A stretch of DNA of 41,819 bases, taken from NCBI GenBank assembly GCA_017694845.1, contig JADIMI010000008.1, forward strand, positions 1 to 41,819, given 5' to 3'. Source of the stretch: Candidatus Cryptobacteroides intestinavium (GTDB lineage: Bacteria > Bacteroidota > Bacteroidia > Bacteroidales > UBA932). Positions 7,204-15,698 of the stretch are shown here, piece by piece (within the stretch, counting starts at the first letter, position 1; each line of letters opens with the position of its first letter). The translations under genes were made by a program, and so were the position numbers. A model generated the notes under the pieces. That model saw only the letters and a list, made by a program, of their open reading frames with translations, was not told where the DNA came from and did no database searches.

Positions 7204-8118
7204 ATGAATGATGAAAATTTAACGCAATGTCCCCACGAAGATGAAAAAAAGACCAAGTTGTTCCATATTTCAACGAAGGGGAAGGAAAGCAGTCTGTACA
7301 TCAACGAGCAGGATTACAATAAGGCGATCAATATATGTGCTGTCGCTGCTTACGCACTGAAAATAGACATTCTAACTTATTGTATGATGTCAAACCACGT
7401 ACATTTTGCCGTATGTTCTACATCAAAGGATAATGTAACAAGATTTATACAACGATTCAAAATCACTTACTCCAGATACTTCAATGCGGAACATCAATCG
7501 GAAGAAATTTTCAGGAATATAGAAATCTCTGTAAAAGAAATTGATTCAATACAGTATTTAAGGCACTGCATTGCTTATATTATGCGTAATCCTGTTGAAG
7601 CAGGAATCACCGGCAATGCTGATCAATACAGATGGTCAAGCTATAATTGTTATTTCAACCGCTTCACCCCTCCTGCCGGAGCGAAGCCGGCTTCTTCATT
7701 CCCCAAAAAGGGGTTAAAAGAGCTTCTGGGGACTCATACGGATATGACCGGCAGCAAGATATACATATCAAAAGATGGCAATATAATCCCGGAGACATTT
7801 ATCAACAGAAAACTCGTCGAAAAAATATACGATAATTCCAGAGAGGTAATGTCCCGGTTTATTGCCAGAATAAACTATGCGGCAATGGAATATGAACTTG
7901 CATATTCCGGACATACATTTCAGGATTCGGAAATAATGAATATAGCATCCGCCTTATCTCAGAAGTGGTATAACAAAAATCTGTCTATCCTTGATGCAAA
8001 AGAAAGAATAAAGATGATTAAAATTCTGAAAATCAAGTACAAAGCGAATGCATATCAGATTTCCAGAGTTCTGGGGTTCGAAAGGAAAATGGTAGAAGAG
8101 ACTTTGGGAGGTCTATAA
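7204..8118 (+). mobile_element. RAYT: REP-associated tyrosine transposase (IS200/IS605-like Y1 HUH)
   Basis: This 304-residue gene encodes a TnpA_REP-type protein. The HUH motif is MMSNHVHFAV (His65 and His67). The candidate catalytic tyrosine is Tyr89 or Tyr92 in FIQRFKITYSRYFN. The family signature YIMRNPVEAG followed by YRWSSY is present. After the Y1 domain come a Pro/Ala-rich linker and an extra domain of about 140 residues ending in a helix-turn-helix-like segment (YQISRVLGFERKMVEETL). Such enzymes are single-copy, domesticated relatives of IS200 transposases that cut and rejoin REP hairpins. The matching hairpins lie on both sides. A purine-rich GGAGGAAGAG precedes the ATG and serves as the ribosome site. 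The gene is intact. Confidence 0.9.
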
Positions 8119-8560
8119 TCTTCAGACATCTGAAATTCGACTGGCTCTGACCTGGTCTTATTCAGGTGATTCCGGATCGCTGTGAAAAGTATGTGTTCTT
8201 AACTTTGTTGTCTCGGACGGATTGATGCCCTGAACTGGCAGGGGACTGAGAACAACGATATTTTGTAGCAACCTGTCTTTTAACAAGATACAAATGGGGC
8301 TTGTTCGCGGTTTGCTGTCCCATCCTGAACGAAGCCTGTCTCTTGTCAACCTGAACACAGCCGGAGGCGGAGTGAAGGATCTGGAGCACCACATTCGTTC
8401 TCCACATTGGCAGCCACCGGTGATGTCCGGCGCCAGCTACTCCATAGCCCCATCCGTCTTCGCCTTGCCCTGACCTCTCCATCATTCCGCACCTTGTCCT
8501 GCCCGTCTCGTTTCCTTATTCAGCATCTCGCTCCTTATTGTTCTATGCACACTGTTCTCC
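8119..8560. other. Non-coding stretch with a degenerate repeat, otherwise unexplained
   Basis: No ORF here has convincing protein character; the open minus frames are rich in Arg, Pro and Ser without motifs. The segment around 8341-8385 (CCTGAACACAGCCGGAGG, then AGTGAAGGATCTGG) resembles a diverged copy of the CCTGAG...GAAGGATCTG repeat found elsewhere in this window. A shorter echo (CATCCTGAACGAAGCC) lies just upstream. I see nothing else. Confidence 0.5.
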
Positions 8561-8731
8561 CCCGTACACATCTCCGGAGATATGCTCCTTGCTGATGCCT
8601 CTGGGAGCGTATATTGAGGGTCGGCGGTGCATATCTCGGCTATTCCGTGGAGATATGCGCCCCGATGATGCCACCCAGAGCGTATATCGAGGGTCGGCAG
8701 TGCATATCTCGGCTATTCCGTGGAGATATGC
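8561..8731 (+). repeat. RAYT-associated REP array, 73-bp period
   Basis: Two full hairpins, 8629-8658 and 8702-8731, each have perfect 9-bp arms (GCATATCTC and GAGATATGC) around a 12-nt loop (GGCTATTCCGTG). They are exactly 73 bp apart. A shortened copy precedes them at about 8568-8585 (ACATCTCCGGAGATATGC), where the loop has been deleted. The 43-bp linkers are also conserved (GAGCGTATATYGAGGGTCGG). Together with the upstream copies at 6999-7080 they bracket the RAYT gene. Confidence 0.85.
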
Positions 8732-8813
8732 GCCCGGGAGGTAGAATCAAGAAGCGGAATCAAGAAGCGGACGGGGACACCACGCCTGTCAATATAGTGA
8801 AGTTTTTGCTGAA

Positions 8814-8843
8814 ACTGCCTCCCCTCTGCAGAAGGGAGGCAGT
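8814..8843 (-). terminator. Hairpin downstream of tmRNA
   Basis: ACTGCCTCCC (8814-8823) and GGGAGGCAGT (8834-8843) form a perfect 10-bp stem with a 10-nt loop containing CTGCAG. It lies 33 bp beyond the tmRNA 3' end. The following T run on the minus strand is only three bases, so it may terminate poorly or mainly protect the 3' end. Confidence 0.6.
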
Positions 8844-8875
8844 CCGAAGGGCTTTATAGTCAGCCCCGCATATTG

Positions 8876-9275
8876 TGGTGGAGATGGGCGGACTCGAACC
8901 GCCGTCCAAACACCGCACCAGGCAGCTTTCTACACGTTTAGTCTTTCTTTGGTTGTCGGCTGGCAGATGCCGGAAGACAGGCCAGTGCCAGCTTATCCTT
9001 TGAGTCTTGGCAGGGTTTAAAGGAGTCCCCCTGTGCATCCGGTTTGGATGATACCCCATATTCCGGACATAACCGGCCTAAAGCCCGGAGGGATACTCGT
9101 CGCGACCGCAGCCTTGGCGGCCGGCGATTAAGCTAATCTACTTGGTAGATTACGCAGCGAGTGCATAATTGTTGTTGCCAACTAATTGTTCGGTGGCTGA
9201 GATTAACGGGCAAACCACCGACGCCCGACGTGCTTACTGTCCAATGTCAGATGCTGTCAAAACCAGAACATCCCC
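8876..9275 (-). ncRNA. ssrA: tmRNA (SsrA)
   Basis: The roughly 400-nt transfer-messenger RNA rescues ribosomes stalled on broken mRNA. The 5' end GGGGATGTTCTGGTTTTGAC begins at 9275, and GGGGATG pairs with CATCTCC of the 3' acceptor, which ends in an encoded CCA at 8876. The T arm GGCGGTTCGAGTCCGCC is typical. The tag reading frame at 9179-9150 encodes GNNNYALAA followed by TAA, and a small hairpin (AATCTAC-CAA-GTAGATT) follows directly. The tag matches the Bacteroidetes pattern GxxNYALAA. No SmpB gene is in the window. The promoter was not clearly identified. Confidence 0.95.
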
Positions 9276-9339
9276 ATTGTATAATTTATCTGCCAAGGCA
9301 GATTCACATATTCTTCTGCAGGTACAGCCAGTGCGTGCC

Positions 9340-9780
9340 TTACTTCTTCGGTCTGGCCTGCTGATCCGTACGGTTCTGTCCTGCATTGAGGACCTTGGCG
9401 AGTTCCTCGGATGCCACCACCTTGTCGAACTCCTCCTCTGTAATCATCTTGCAGGTACCGTTGAAGGAAGCCCCCAGCTCCACGATAAGTTTCCTGACAT
9501 TGATACTGCCCTCCATTGTGCAGCCGCTCTTCAGAGAGAGGGTATCCTTGACATACAGGTCTCCTTTTACAGCCCCCCAGAGATCCACGTTGTCACATAT
9601 CATCTCTCCTCCGACCTTGGCGGATTCTCCTACGACCACTCTGCCTTTTGAATACAGCTTCCCCTCAAAACCTCCATCAACCCTCAGATCATAAGGGGAA
9701 CTGATCTCGCCTTTGAAGAATGTCCCGGCTGAAATGCGGCTGACGGAATTGACGTTCACTGTCTGCTCTACCTTTGCCAT
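9340..9780 (-). CDS. Bactofilin family cytoskeletal protein
   Basis: This 146-residue protein is a bactofilin (DUF583), which polymerises without nucleotides into filaments that position cell-wall or division factors. The core, from about residue 17 to 115, shows the repeating short beta-helix pattern: GTFFKGEISSPYDLRVDGGF, then GEMICDNVDLWGAVKGDLYV. Hydrophobic residues alternate with Gly about every 17-18 residues. The ends are hydrophilic: a short N-terminal tail and a C-terminal helix ending in basic residues. Length is usual for the family. It sits between tmRNA and secA on the same strand, 175 bp downstream of secA, and that gap is filled with tandem repeats. It has no obvious promoter of its own. 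Confidence 0.9.
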   Translation of the reverse strand: MAKVEQTVNVNSVSRISAGTFFKGEISSPYDLRVDGGFEGKLYSKGRVVVGESAKVGGEMICDNVDLWGAVKGDLYVKDTLSLKSGCTMEGSINVRKLIVELGASFNGTCKMITEEEFDKVVASEELAKVLNAGQNRTDQQARPKK

Positions 9781-9819
9781 ATATGTTTTCTTTTATATGT
9801 TATTCTTTACTTTCTGTTG

Positions 9820-9945
9820 TTTCAGATCCTTCGCTGCGCCTATGGTGACAGGGGCGGCAGCCTGTTTCAGATCCTTCGCTGCGCCTATGGTGACAGGGCG
9901 GGCCTCTGATGGCAGGGAGGGGCCTATGGTGACAAGGGGCGGCAG
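9820..9945. repeat. Tandem repeat between secA and bactofilin (CAGATCCTTCGCTGCG family)
   Basis: Two 45-bp units begin at 9820 and 9865 with TTTCAGATCCTTCGCTGCGC and continue CTATGGTGACAGGG. A third partial unit (GGCCTATGGTGACAAGGGGC) follows at about 9920. In these copies the second arm reads CTATGG in place of the CAGGAT seen in the copies in rfbD, so the ATCCT/AGGAT stem is lost. This is the same repeat family as at 18868-18990. Confidence 0.8.
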
Positions 9946-9955
9946 GAAGACAGGA

Positions 9956-12900
9956 CTACAGGCCGCGGCCGTGACAGTTCTTGTATTTCTTTCCTGACCC
10001 GCAAGGGCAAGGGTCGTTTCTCCCTACAGTCTTCTCCACGTGCACCGGCATCTTGCTCTTAGGCTCCCCGCCGTTGGTGACGAGGTCGGTCCTGCTTGTC
10101 TGCATCCTGCTCATATCAGGTCTGCGCTGCTGAGGAGCAGGTGCAGGCCGAGCCTCGGAGGCATCCCTCAGAGGTATATGTGCCCTGAACAGGAATGAAA
10201 GGATATCCTTGCTCAATGCCTCCAGCATATTCTTGAAGAGGTTGAAACTTTCAAGCTTATAGATAAGCAGCGGATCCTTCTGCTCGTAGGTTGCATTCTG
10301 CACAGACTGCTTGAGGTCATCCATATCGCGGAGATGCTCCTTCCAGTGGTCATCGATCTGGTACAGGGTGATAGCCTTGGTCAAAGCCCTGGCAATCTCC
10401 TTGCCCTCGGTCTCGTACGCCTTCTCCAGATTGACCGAAAGCACAAGCTGCTTGCGGCCGTCAGAGATAGGGATCGCAATGTTCTTGTAGATGGCGCTCT
10501 GTTTCTCGAACACTTCCTTGATGACAGGATATGCCCTCTGGGTCATGGTATCCATACGGCGTCTGTAGACATCGAGCATATTCTGGAAGAGCTTCCCGGC
10601 GATATCATCCTGCTTTGCCTTGCTGAAGAACTCCTCATCGAACCCGAGGTCAATGGAAAGAGCCCTCATCACATAATCGGCGAAGGATTCGTAATCGTAG
10701 CTCTCTGCATTCTCGGCCAGAATATCGGCCATATCCTGCATCATATTCATCACATCGATCTCGACCCTCTCGCCTGACAGGGCATTGCGCCTCCTCGTAT
10801 ATATGACTTCCCTCTGGGAATTCATCACATCATCATACTCCAGGAGTCTCTTACGGATACCGAAGTTGTTCTCCTCCACCTTCTTCTGTGCCCTCTCGAT
10901 GGATTTGGACAGCATCGATGACTCCAGAGCCTCGTTTTCCTCCATTCCAAGCTTGTCCACGACAGACGCTATCCTCTCCGATCCGAAAAGACGCATCAGC
11001 TTGTCTTCAAGGGATACGTAGAATGTGGATGAACCTGGATCGCCCTGACGGCCGGCACGTCCTCTGAGCTGACGGTCCACGCGGCGGCTGTCGTGACGCT
11101 CCGTTCCTATGATAGCAAGACCGCCCGCCTTTCTCACCTCTTCGGACAGCTTGATATCAGTACCTCGTCCGGCCATATTCGTCGCTATGGTCACCGTGCT
11201 CTTCTGTCCTGCGCGGGCGACGATCTCCGCCTCACGGGCGTGCTCCTTCGCATTCAGGACCTGATGAGGTATGCCCCTGAGTTTCAGCATCCTGCTCAGG
11301 AGCTCCGATGTCTCCACATCAGTAGTGCCCACAAGCACAGGACGTCCTTCCCCGATAAGTTCGACTATCTTGTTGATGACAGCCTCGTACTTCGCCTTCT
11401 TGGTCTTGTAGATGAGGTCATCGTTGTCTATACGCGCTATCGGCCTGTTCGTCGGAATGACTACGACATCCAGCTTGTAGATGGACCAGAACTCCCCGGC
11501 CTCTGTCTCAGCCGTACCGGTCATACCGGCGAGCTTGTGATACATACGGAAGTAGTTCTGGAGGGTGATGGTCGCGAAAGTCTGTGTGGCAGCCTCCACC
11601 TTCACATTCTCCTTGGCCTCGACCGCCTGATGCAGCCCGTCGCTCCACCGGCGTCCTTCCATAATACGGCCCGTCTGCTCATCGACAATCTTGACCTTGT
11701 TGTCCATTATCACATAGTCGACATCCTTCTCGAACATCGCATATGCCTTGAGCAGCTGGTTGACCGTATGTACACGCTCCGACTTCAGGGAAAAATCCGC
11801 CATGATCTCATCCTTCTTCACCCTCTTGTCCTCGGCGGAAAGGTCACTCTTCTCGACATCGGCAATCGCGGAGCCGACATCCGGAAGAATGAAGAAATTA
11901 GGATCGGAAAGGGAGCCGCTGAGCAGGTCGTGGCCGTTGTCGGTCATCTCGACAGAATGCTGCTTCTCGTTTATGACGAAATACAGAGGGTCCGTCACGA
12001 CGTGCATCTCCCGCTCGTTGTCCTGCATATAGAAGTTCTCGACCCTCTGGAGAAGCTGCTTCATTCCCGGTTCGCTCAGGAACTTGATGAGCGGCTTGTA
12101 TTTCGGAAGTCCTTTGTACGCCCTCAGGAGCAGCTTGCCTCCCTCGCGTTCATCGCCTGCCGCTATCAGCTTCTTCGCCTCGTTGAGAGTGCTGGTCACC
12201 AAAGTCCTCTGGTTGGCCACAAGTTTCTCGACATACGGTCTGAACTCCATGAACTGCTGGTCATCCCCCTTCGGAACAGGTCCGGATATGATCAGAGGGG
12301 TACGCGCATCATCGATAAGCACCGAATCGACCTCATCGACAATGGCATAATGATGCTTGCGCTGTACCAGGTCATTCTGGGAGACAGCCATATTGTCTCG
12401 CAGGTAGTCGAAACCGAACTCGTTGTTCGTACCGAAAGTTATGTCGCAGCGGTAGGCCTTCTTGCGGGCCTCGCTGTTCGGCTGATGCTTGTCGATGCAG
12501 TCCACTGAAAGTCCGTGGAACATATAGAGCGGCCCCATCCACTCCGAATCTCGTTTGGAAAGATAGTCGTTGACTGTCACCACGTGCACACCTTTGCCGG
12601 CAAGGGCATTGAGGAACACAGGAAGCGTAGCCACAAGAGTCTTTCCCTCACCGGTGGCCATCTCCGCGATCTTGCCCTGATGGAGGACGATACCTCCGAT
12701 AAGCTGCACATCATAGTGGACCATATCCCAGGTGACCTCGTTGCCTCCGGCCATCCAGTGGTTGTGCCATACGGCACAGTCGCCATCGATCTCCACGAAA
12801 TCCTTCGATGCGCTCAGGTCGCGGTCAAAATCCGTGGCCTTCACCCTGATCTCGGCATTCTCCTTGAACCTCCTGGCTGTAGACTTCATTACAGCAAACG

Positions 12901-13231
12901 CTTCAGGAAGGATTTCATTCAGGACTTTCTCTATCTCCTCATCCACTTTCTTGACAAGCCTGTCCGACTCGGATGCCAGCCTCTCCTTCTCGTCAAGAGG
13001 GATATCCTTCTCCAGTTCAGCCTTGATCTCCGCAATCCTGGCTTCATCCGACTCTATCCTCTGGCGGATCCTGTCCTTCAGTTCCTGCGACCTGGCACGC
13101 AGTTCATCATCAGAAAGTCTGTCAATGTCAGTGTATGCTGCCAGCACTTTGTCAAGTATCGGCTTGAGCTGTTTCAGGTCACGCTCGGCCTTGGTGCCGA
13201 AAATTTTCTTGAAAATATCTGTAAACGACAT
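9956..13231 (-). CDS. secA: Preprotein translocase ATPase SecA
   Basis: SecA is the motor that drives unfolded preproteins through the SecYEG channel. The 1091-residue length is normal for Bacteroidetes. Walker A GEGKT is at residues 194-198 and the DEAD-like motif [15 protein letters not shown] follows. [13 protein letters not shown] and the arginine-finger region [20 protein letters not shown] mark the second nucleotide-binding domain. The C-terminal zinc ligand cluster [13 protein letters not shown] has Cys1075, Cys1077, Cys1086 and His1087. The frame is open to 13258, but an ATG there would lie inside the -7 box, so [12 protein letters not shown] at 13231 is the start. It has its own strong promoter and follows the flippase gene. 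Confidence 0.98.
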   Translation of the reverse strand: MSFTDIFKKIFGTKAERDLKQLKPILDKVLAAYTDIDRLSDDELRARSQELKDRIRQRIESDEARIAEIKAELEKDIPLDEKERLASESDRLVKKVDEEIEKVLNEILPEAFAVMKSTARRFKENAEIRVKATDFDRDLSASKDFVEIDGDCAVWHNHWMAGGNEVTWDMVHYDVQLIGGIVLHQGKIAEMATGEGKTLVATLPVFLNALAGKGVHVVTVNDYLSKRDSEWMGPLYMFHGLSVDCIDKHQPNSEARKKAYRCDITFGTNNEFGFDYLRDNMAVSQNDLVQRKHHYAIVDEVDSVLIDDARTPLIISGPVPKGDDQQFMEFRPYVEKLVANQRTLVTSTLNEAKKLIAAGDEREGGKLLLRAYKGLPKYKPLIKFLSEPGMKQLLQRVENFYMQDNEREMHVVTDPLYFVINEKQHSVEMTDNGHDLLSGSLSDPNFFILPDVGSAIADVEKSDLSAEDKRVKKDEIMADFSLKSERVHTVNQLLKAYAMFEKDVDYVIMDNKVKIVDEQTGRIMEGRRWSDGLHQAVEAKENVKVEAATQTFATITLQNYFRMYHKLAGMTGTAETEAGEFWSIYKLDVVVIPTNRPIARIDNDDLIYKTKKAKYEAVINKIVELIGEGRPVLVGTTDVETSELLSRMLKLRGIPHQVLNAKEHAREAEIVARAGQKSTVTIATNMAGRGTDIKLSEEVRKAGGLAIIGTERHDSRRVDRQLRGRAGRQGDPGSSTFYVSLEDKLMRLFGSERIASVVDKLGMEENEALESSMLSKSIERAQKKVEENNFGIRKRLLEYDDVMNSQREVIYTRRRNALSGERVEIDVMNMMQDMADILAENAESYDYESFADYVMRALSIDLGFDEEFFSKAKQDDIAGKLFQNMLDVYRRRMDTMTQRAYPVIKEVFEKQSAIYKNIAIPISDGRKQLVLSVNLEKAYETEGKEIARALTKAITLYQIDDHWKEHLRDMDDLKQSVQNATYEQKDPLLIYKLESFNLFKNMLEALSKDILSFLFRAHIPLRDASEARPAPAPQQRRPDMSRMQTSRTDLVTNGGEPKSKMPVHVEKTVGRNDPCPCGSGKKYKNCHGRGL

Positions 13232-13255
13232 AACCGGTTCAATTTTTACAACTTG

Positions 13256-13287
13256 CAAATATAATGATAAATTGTCATTTATACAAA
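13256..13287 (-). promoter_or_regulatory. secA promoter
   Basis: On the minus strand TTTG (13287-13284) is followed after exactly 20 bp by TATATTTG (13263-13256), an exact TAnnTTTG -7 box. The start codon lies about 25 bp further. The -33 box abuts the stop codon of the upstream flippase gene (13289), so secA can be transcribed independently of the glycan cluster. Confidence 0.8.
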
Positions 13288-13288
13288 G

Positions 13289-14560
13289 TCATATCCCTCT
13301 GCGCCTGGAACATCGTCTGAAAAAGGCTGTCAGAGCAAGCAGGAGGAGATTGACGGCGGCCAGCATAACAAAAGATATGCCCGTCATCGCCGCCCCGCCC
13401 GCAAATCCGAACATATCCACCACCGGAGGATAGGCCAGCACAATGAGCACACTGCATATCACAGTAGTGTACAGATAGAGGCGGGGATAGCCTTTCGCTA
13501 TGGTATAATTATTTATTACATAATAAATTGCACTTGTCACGACAGAAAGGGAGACTATCCTCGCATACAGTGTGGAATCCATATATCTTCCCGCTGTCAG
13601 AAGACGGATTACAAGAGGGCAGAAAATGACAAACACTGCCACAACGGCAGTCACCAGACCGACCTGCATAATTGCAGACTGCCACAGAGACCTGCGGTCT
13701 TTCTTTGCTATAGCCTCGTAGATATCAGGCTGGAATGTAGAAGTGACCGCTGTCGCAAAGACATTCAGATAGCCGGCTATCTGTGCTCCGACGATATAAT
13801 ATCCGTACTCCCTGACATCCCCGATGCCTTCCAGATAGGTACGGTCAAATCCGTTGAAGAAATACCCGAGGGCGGCTCCTGCGGCGAGCGGGAGGCAGAA
13901 TACAAGCACATTACGGAATTCCGGCCAGCCTGTATAGATGCGGAAAAGGCCGCGATGCCGGATGACCAGCCAGATGAACACCATAAGATTGGTCACAAGA
14001 GGTGCGAGGAGCTTGCCTGTGGCACCCCAGCGGATGACCACTACAAAAAGGAGGTTAGCCGCGACCAGAATGATTCCCGATATGACCGTGATCCTGAAAA
14101 AGCCTCCTGGATTGCGGGACATCCTGTATTCAGTCTGTTCGAGCTTGAATATGCCTGCCAGAGGGATGGTGAAGACTACGAGCGCCAGATAAGGGAAGAC
14201 AGGAAACTCCAGGTCGGCATTGAAGAGACGAAGATAGGCATAGAGCAGCGCCAGGCACACGATTGACACCGCGGCGGAGAAGAATATCAATGCCTTGAAG
14301 AGCATAGCCTTAAGCCTGACCCTGTCTTCCGGAGAGATCTCATAGTACCTCTTGGAGTAATAGTGCAGCATATAGAACACTATCACCGGTGAAATGAGGG
14401 CGGTAAAAGAGCTGTAGTATCCATAGACGGCATAGTCTTCCGGAGACATATTGAGAGCTATCAGCGGATTGACCAGAGCCATCAGCAGCATCGGGATGAG
14501 CGATGCCATAAAATAAGTCCCTACGGACCTTCCGTATCTGATCAGCTGCCCGGGGTTCAT
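13289..14560 (-). CDS. Wzx-like polysaccharide flippase (MOP superfamily)
   Basis: A 423-residue inner-membrane protein with about 12 hydrophobic segments, beginning RSVGTYFMASLIPMLLMALV and including LAAGAALGYFFNGFDRTYLE. The layout and the mid-protein acidic/aromatic loop are those of oligosaccharide flippases, which move lipid-linked sugars across the inner membrane. The C-terminus is short and basic (FFRRCSRRRGI). The frame is open to 14671, but the start at 14560 (MNPGQLIRYG) overlaps the stop of the glycosyltransferase by 4 bp (ATGA), so translation is coupled. The substrate cannot be told; the neighbours suggest a rhamnose- or glucuronate-containing unit. No Wzy polymerase is seen in the window. 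Confidence 0.85.
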   Translation of the reverse strand: MNPGQLIRYGRSVGTYFMASLIPMLLMALVNPLIALNMSPEDYAVYGYYSSFTALISPVIVFYMLHYYSKRYYEISPEDRVRLKAMLFKALIFFSAAVSIVCLALLYAYLRLFNADLEFPVFPYLALVVFTIPLAGIFKLEQTEYRMSRNPGGFFRITVISGIILVAANLLFVVVIRWGATGKLLAPLVTNLMVFIWLVIRHRGLFRIYTGWPEFRNVLVFCLPLAAGAALGYFFNGFDRTYLEGIGDVREYGYYIVGAQIAGYLNVFATAVTSTFQPDIYEAIAKKDRRSLWQSAIMQVGLVTAVVAVFVIFCPLVIRLLTAGRYMDSTLYARIVSLSVVTSAIYYVINNYTIAKGYPRLYLYTTVICSVLIVLAYPPVVDMFGFAGGAAMTGISFVMLAAVNLLLLALTAFFRRCSRRRGI

Positions 14561-15678
14561 CCTATGACAGATTTTATGAGGTCCATCTGGAAAGAGGAAT
14601 TCCAGTGACTGTCTATCTCCCTGTAACAGTCCAGCCTGACCTCCTCCCTGTTCACGGCCGACACCAGCCACTGCCGTATAGCCCTTTTCAAGTCTGCATA
14701 ATCGCCGGCCCTGTACAGAAGGCCGGTCCGGCCTTCCACTATGGCCTCATATTCAGGCATCTGCGTATGGAAGTCACCGTGCGATATCACCGGAAGCCCA
14801 TAATTCATAGCGTGTATCGCTGTCAGGCCCACATTGCCCGGAGAGACGCATACAGTGGCGTTGTACAGCAGTTCCGACAGCACGGCCTCATCATAGCATT
14901 CGCCATAGAGCCAGATTCCTGAAGAGAACGGGGCATTCTCTGCCTTCTCTTTCAAAGCGGCCATCTCCGGCCCGTCCCCAATAATGACAAGATTGTACCT
15001 CAACCCTTCCAGAGCCTGTTCCACGTAAGCATCCAGAAGCAGGTCGAGCCGTTTCTCCTTTGTGAGCCTGCCGGAGAAAATGACAACCGGGAGTCTGTTG
15101 CCGAAACGGGAATGATATATTTCACTGGACAGAAGGCGGTTCCGTTCCGGGTCAGTCCCTTCCGAAAGGGAATTATAGACTGTATGCAGCTTCCTGCCGT
15201 CCAGACCGAGATCCACCATCCGCTTCCTTGTCCTCTCCCCGTAGACGAAATATCCGTCCAGCCATCTGTAATACAGGCATCTGAGCCATCTGTGACGCTT
15301 CAGCGACTTCAGTCCGTGCCCCCAGCCGTACACCTTTCTCCCGAGAATACGGCACAGCGCAAGAAAGGGGAAATAGGCCCAGTTGAAATCGCCTGACACA
15401 AGAAATGTCTTGAAACGGAACGGAAGGAGCAGCATTCCGGAACGCCACGGAACACGGCCGAAAAGGACCTTGTTCACTACCATACCGACAGGCCTGCTGA
15501 AAACCGACATATCCATCTGCGCAATCCCGGCACTGCCGGATCCTTCCACAGGCTCATCCCCGAAGAAGAACCAGGCATCATATTCCCTGTCTATCAGTGA
15601 ATATATCGATGTCCTGTACAGAGGGGCATAATTGAATATGCAGCAGAGCTCCTTTTTCCGTGTCTTTTCCATCTCCAT
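14557..15678 (-). CDS. Glycosyltransferase, GT-B fold (GT4-like)
   Basis: A 373-residue cytoplasmic glycosyltransferase that should add a sugar to a lipid-linked glycan. The C-terminal Rossmann domain is clear: VVIFSGRLTKEKRLDLLLDA, then NLVIIGDGPE. The donor-binding region reads VCVSPGNVGLTAIHAMNYGLPVISH and is followed by the FHTQMPEYEAI segment. In this variant the usual EGFG-x-E of GT4 is replaced by NVGLTAIHA, as seen in a subset of GT4 enzymes. The N-terminal half is more variable, with AYFPFLALCRILGRKVYGWGHG. The start may be 15678 or two codons later at 15672. It lies 20 bp after ugd and overlaps the flippase. Confidence 0.87.
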   Translation of the reverse strand: MEMEKTRKKELCCIFNYAPLYRTSIYSLIDREYDAWFFFGDEPVEGSGSAGIAQMDMSVFSRPVGMVVNKVLFGRVPWRSGMLLLPFRFKTFLVSGDFNWAYFPFLALCRILGRKVYGWGHGLKSLKRHRWLRCLYYRWLDGYFVYGERTRKRMVDLGLDGRKLHTVYNSLSEGTDPERNRLLSSEIYHSRFGNRLPVVIFSGRLTKEKRLDLLLDAYVEQALEGLRYNLVIIGDGPEMAALKEKAENAPFSSGIWLYGECYDEAVLSELLYNATVCVSPGNVGLTAIHAMNYGLPVISHGDFHTQMPEYEAIVEGRTGLLYRAGDYADLKRAIRQWLVSAVNREEVRLDCYREIDSHWNSSFQMDLIKSVIG

Positions 15679-15698
15679 TGTTCTTCATTACTGCCGGG

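Noticed and set aside
8158..8485. Minus-strand frames of 78 and 107 codons after the RAYT gene
   Set aside because: They are compositionally odd, without start signals or motifs, and run through a degenerate repeat.
6999..8731. CRISPR array
   Set aside because: The hairpin repeats are few, are on both sides of a RAYT gene, and their 43-bp linkers are conserved, not unique spacers.
8876..8960. A stand-alone tRNA suggested by the T arm and encoded CCA
   Set aside because: It lacks anticodon and D arms and is the 3' half of the tRNA-like domain of tmRNA.
11093..12508. 471-codon open frame on the plus strand
   Set aside because: It is antisense to secA; its His/Leu/Arg-rich sequence has no motif and is a shadow of codon bias in the real gene.
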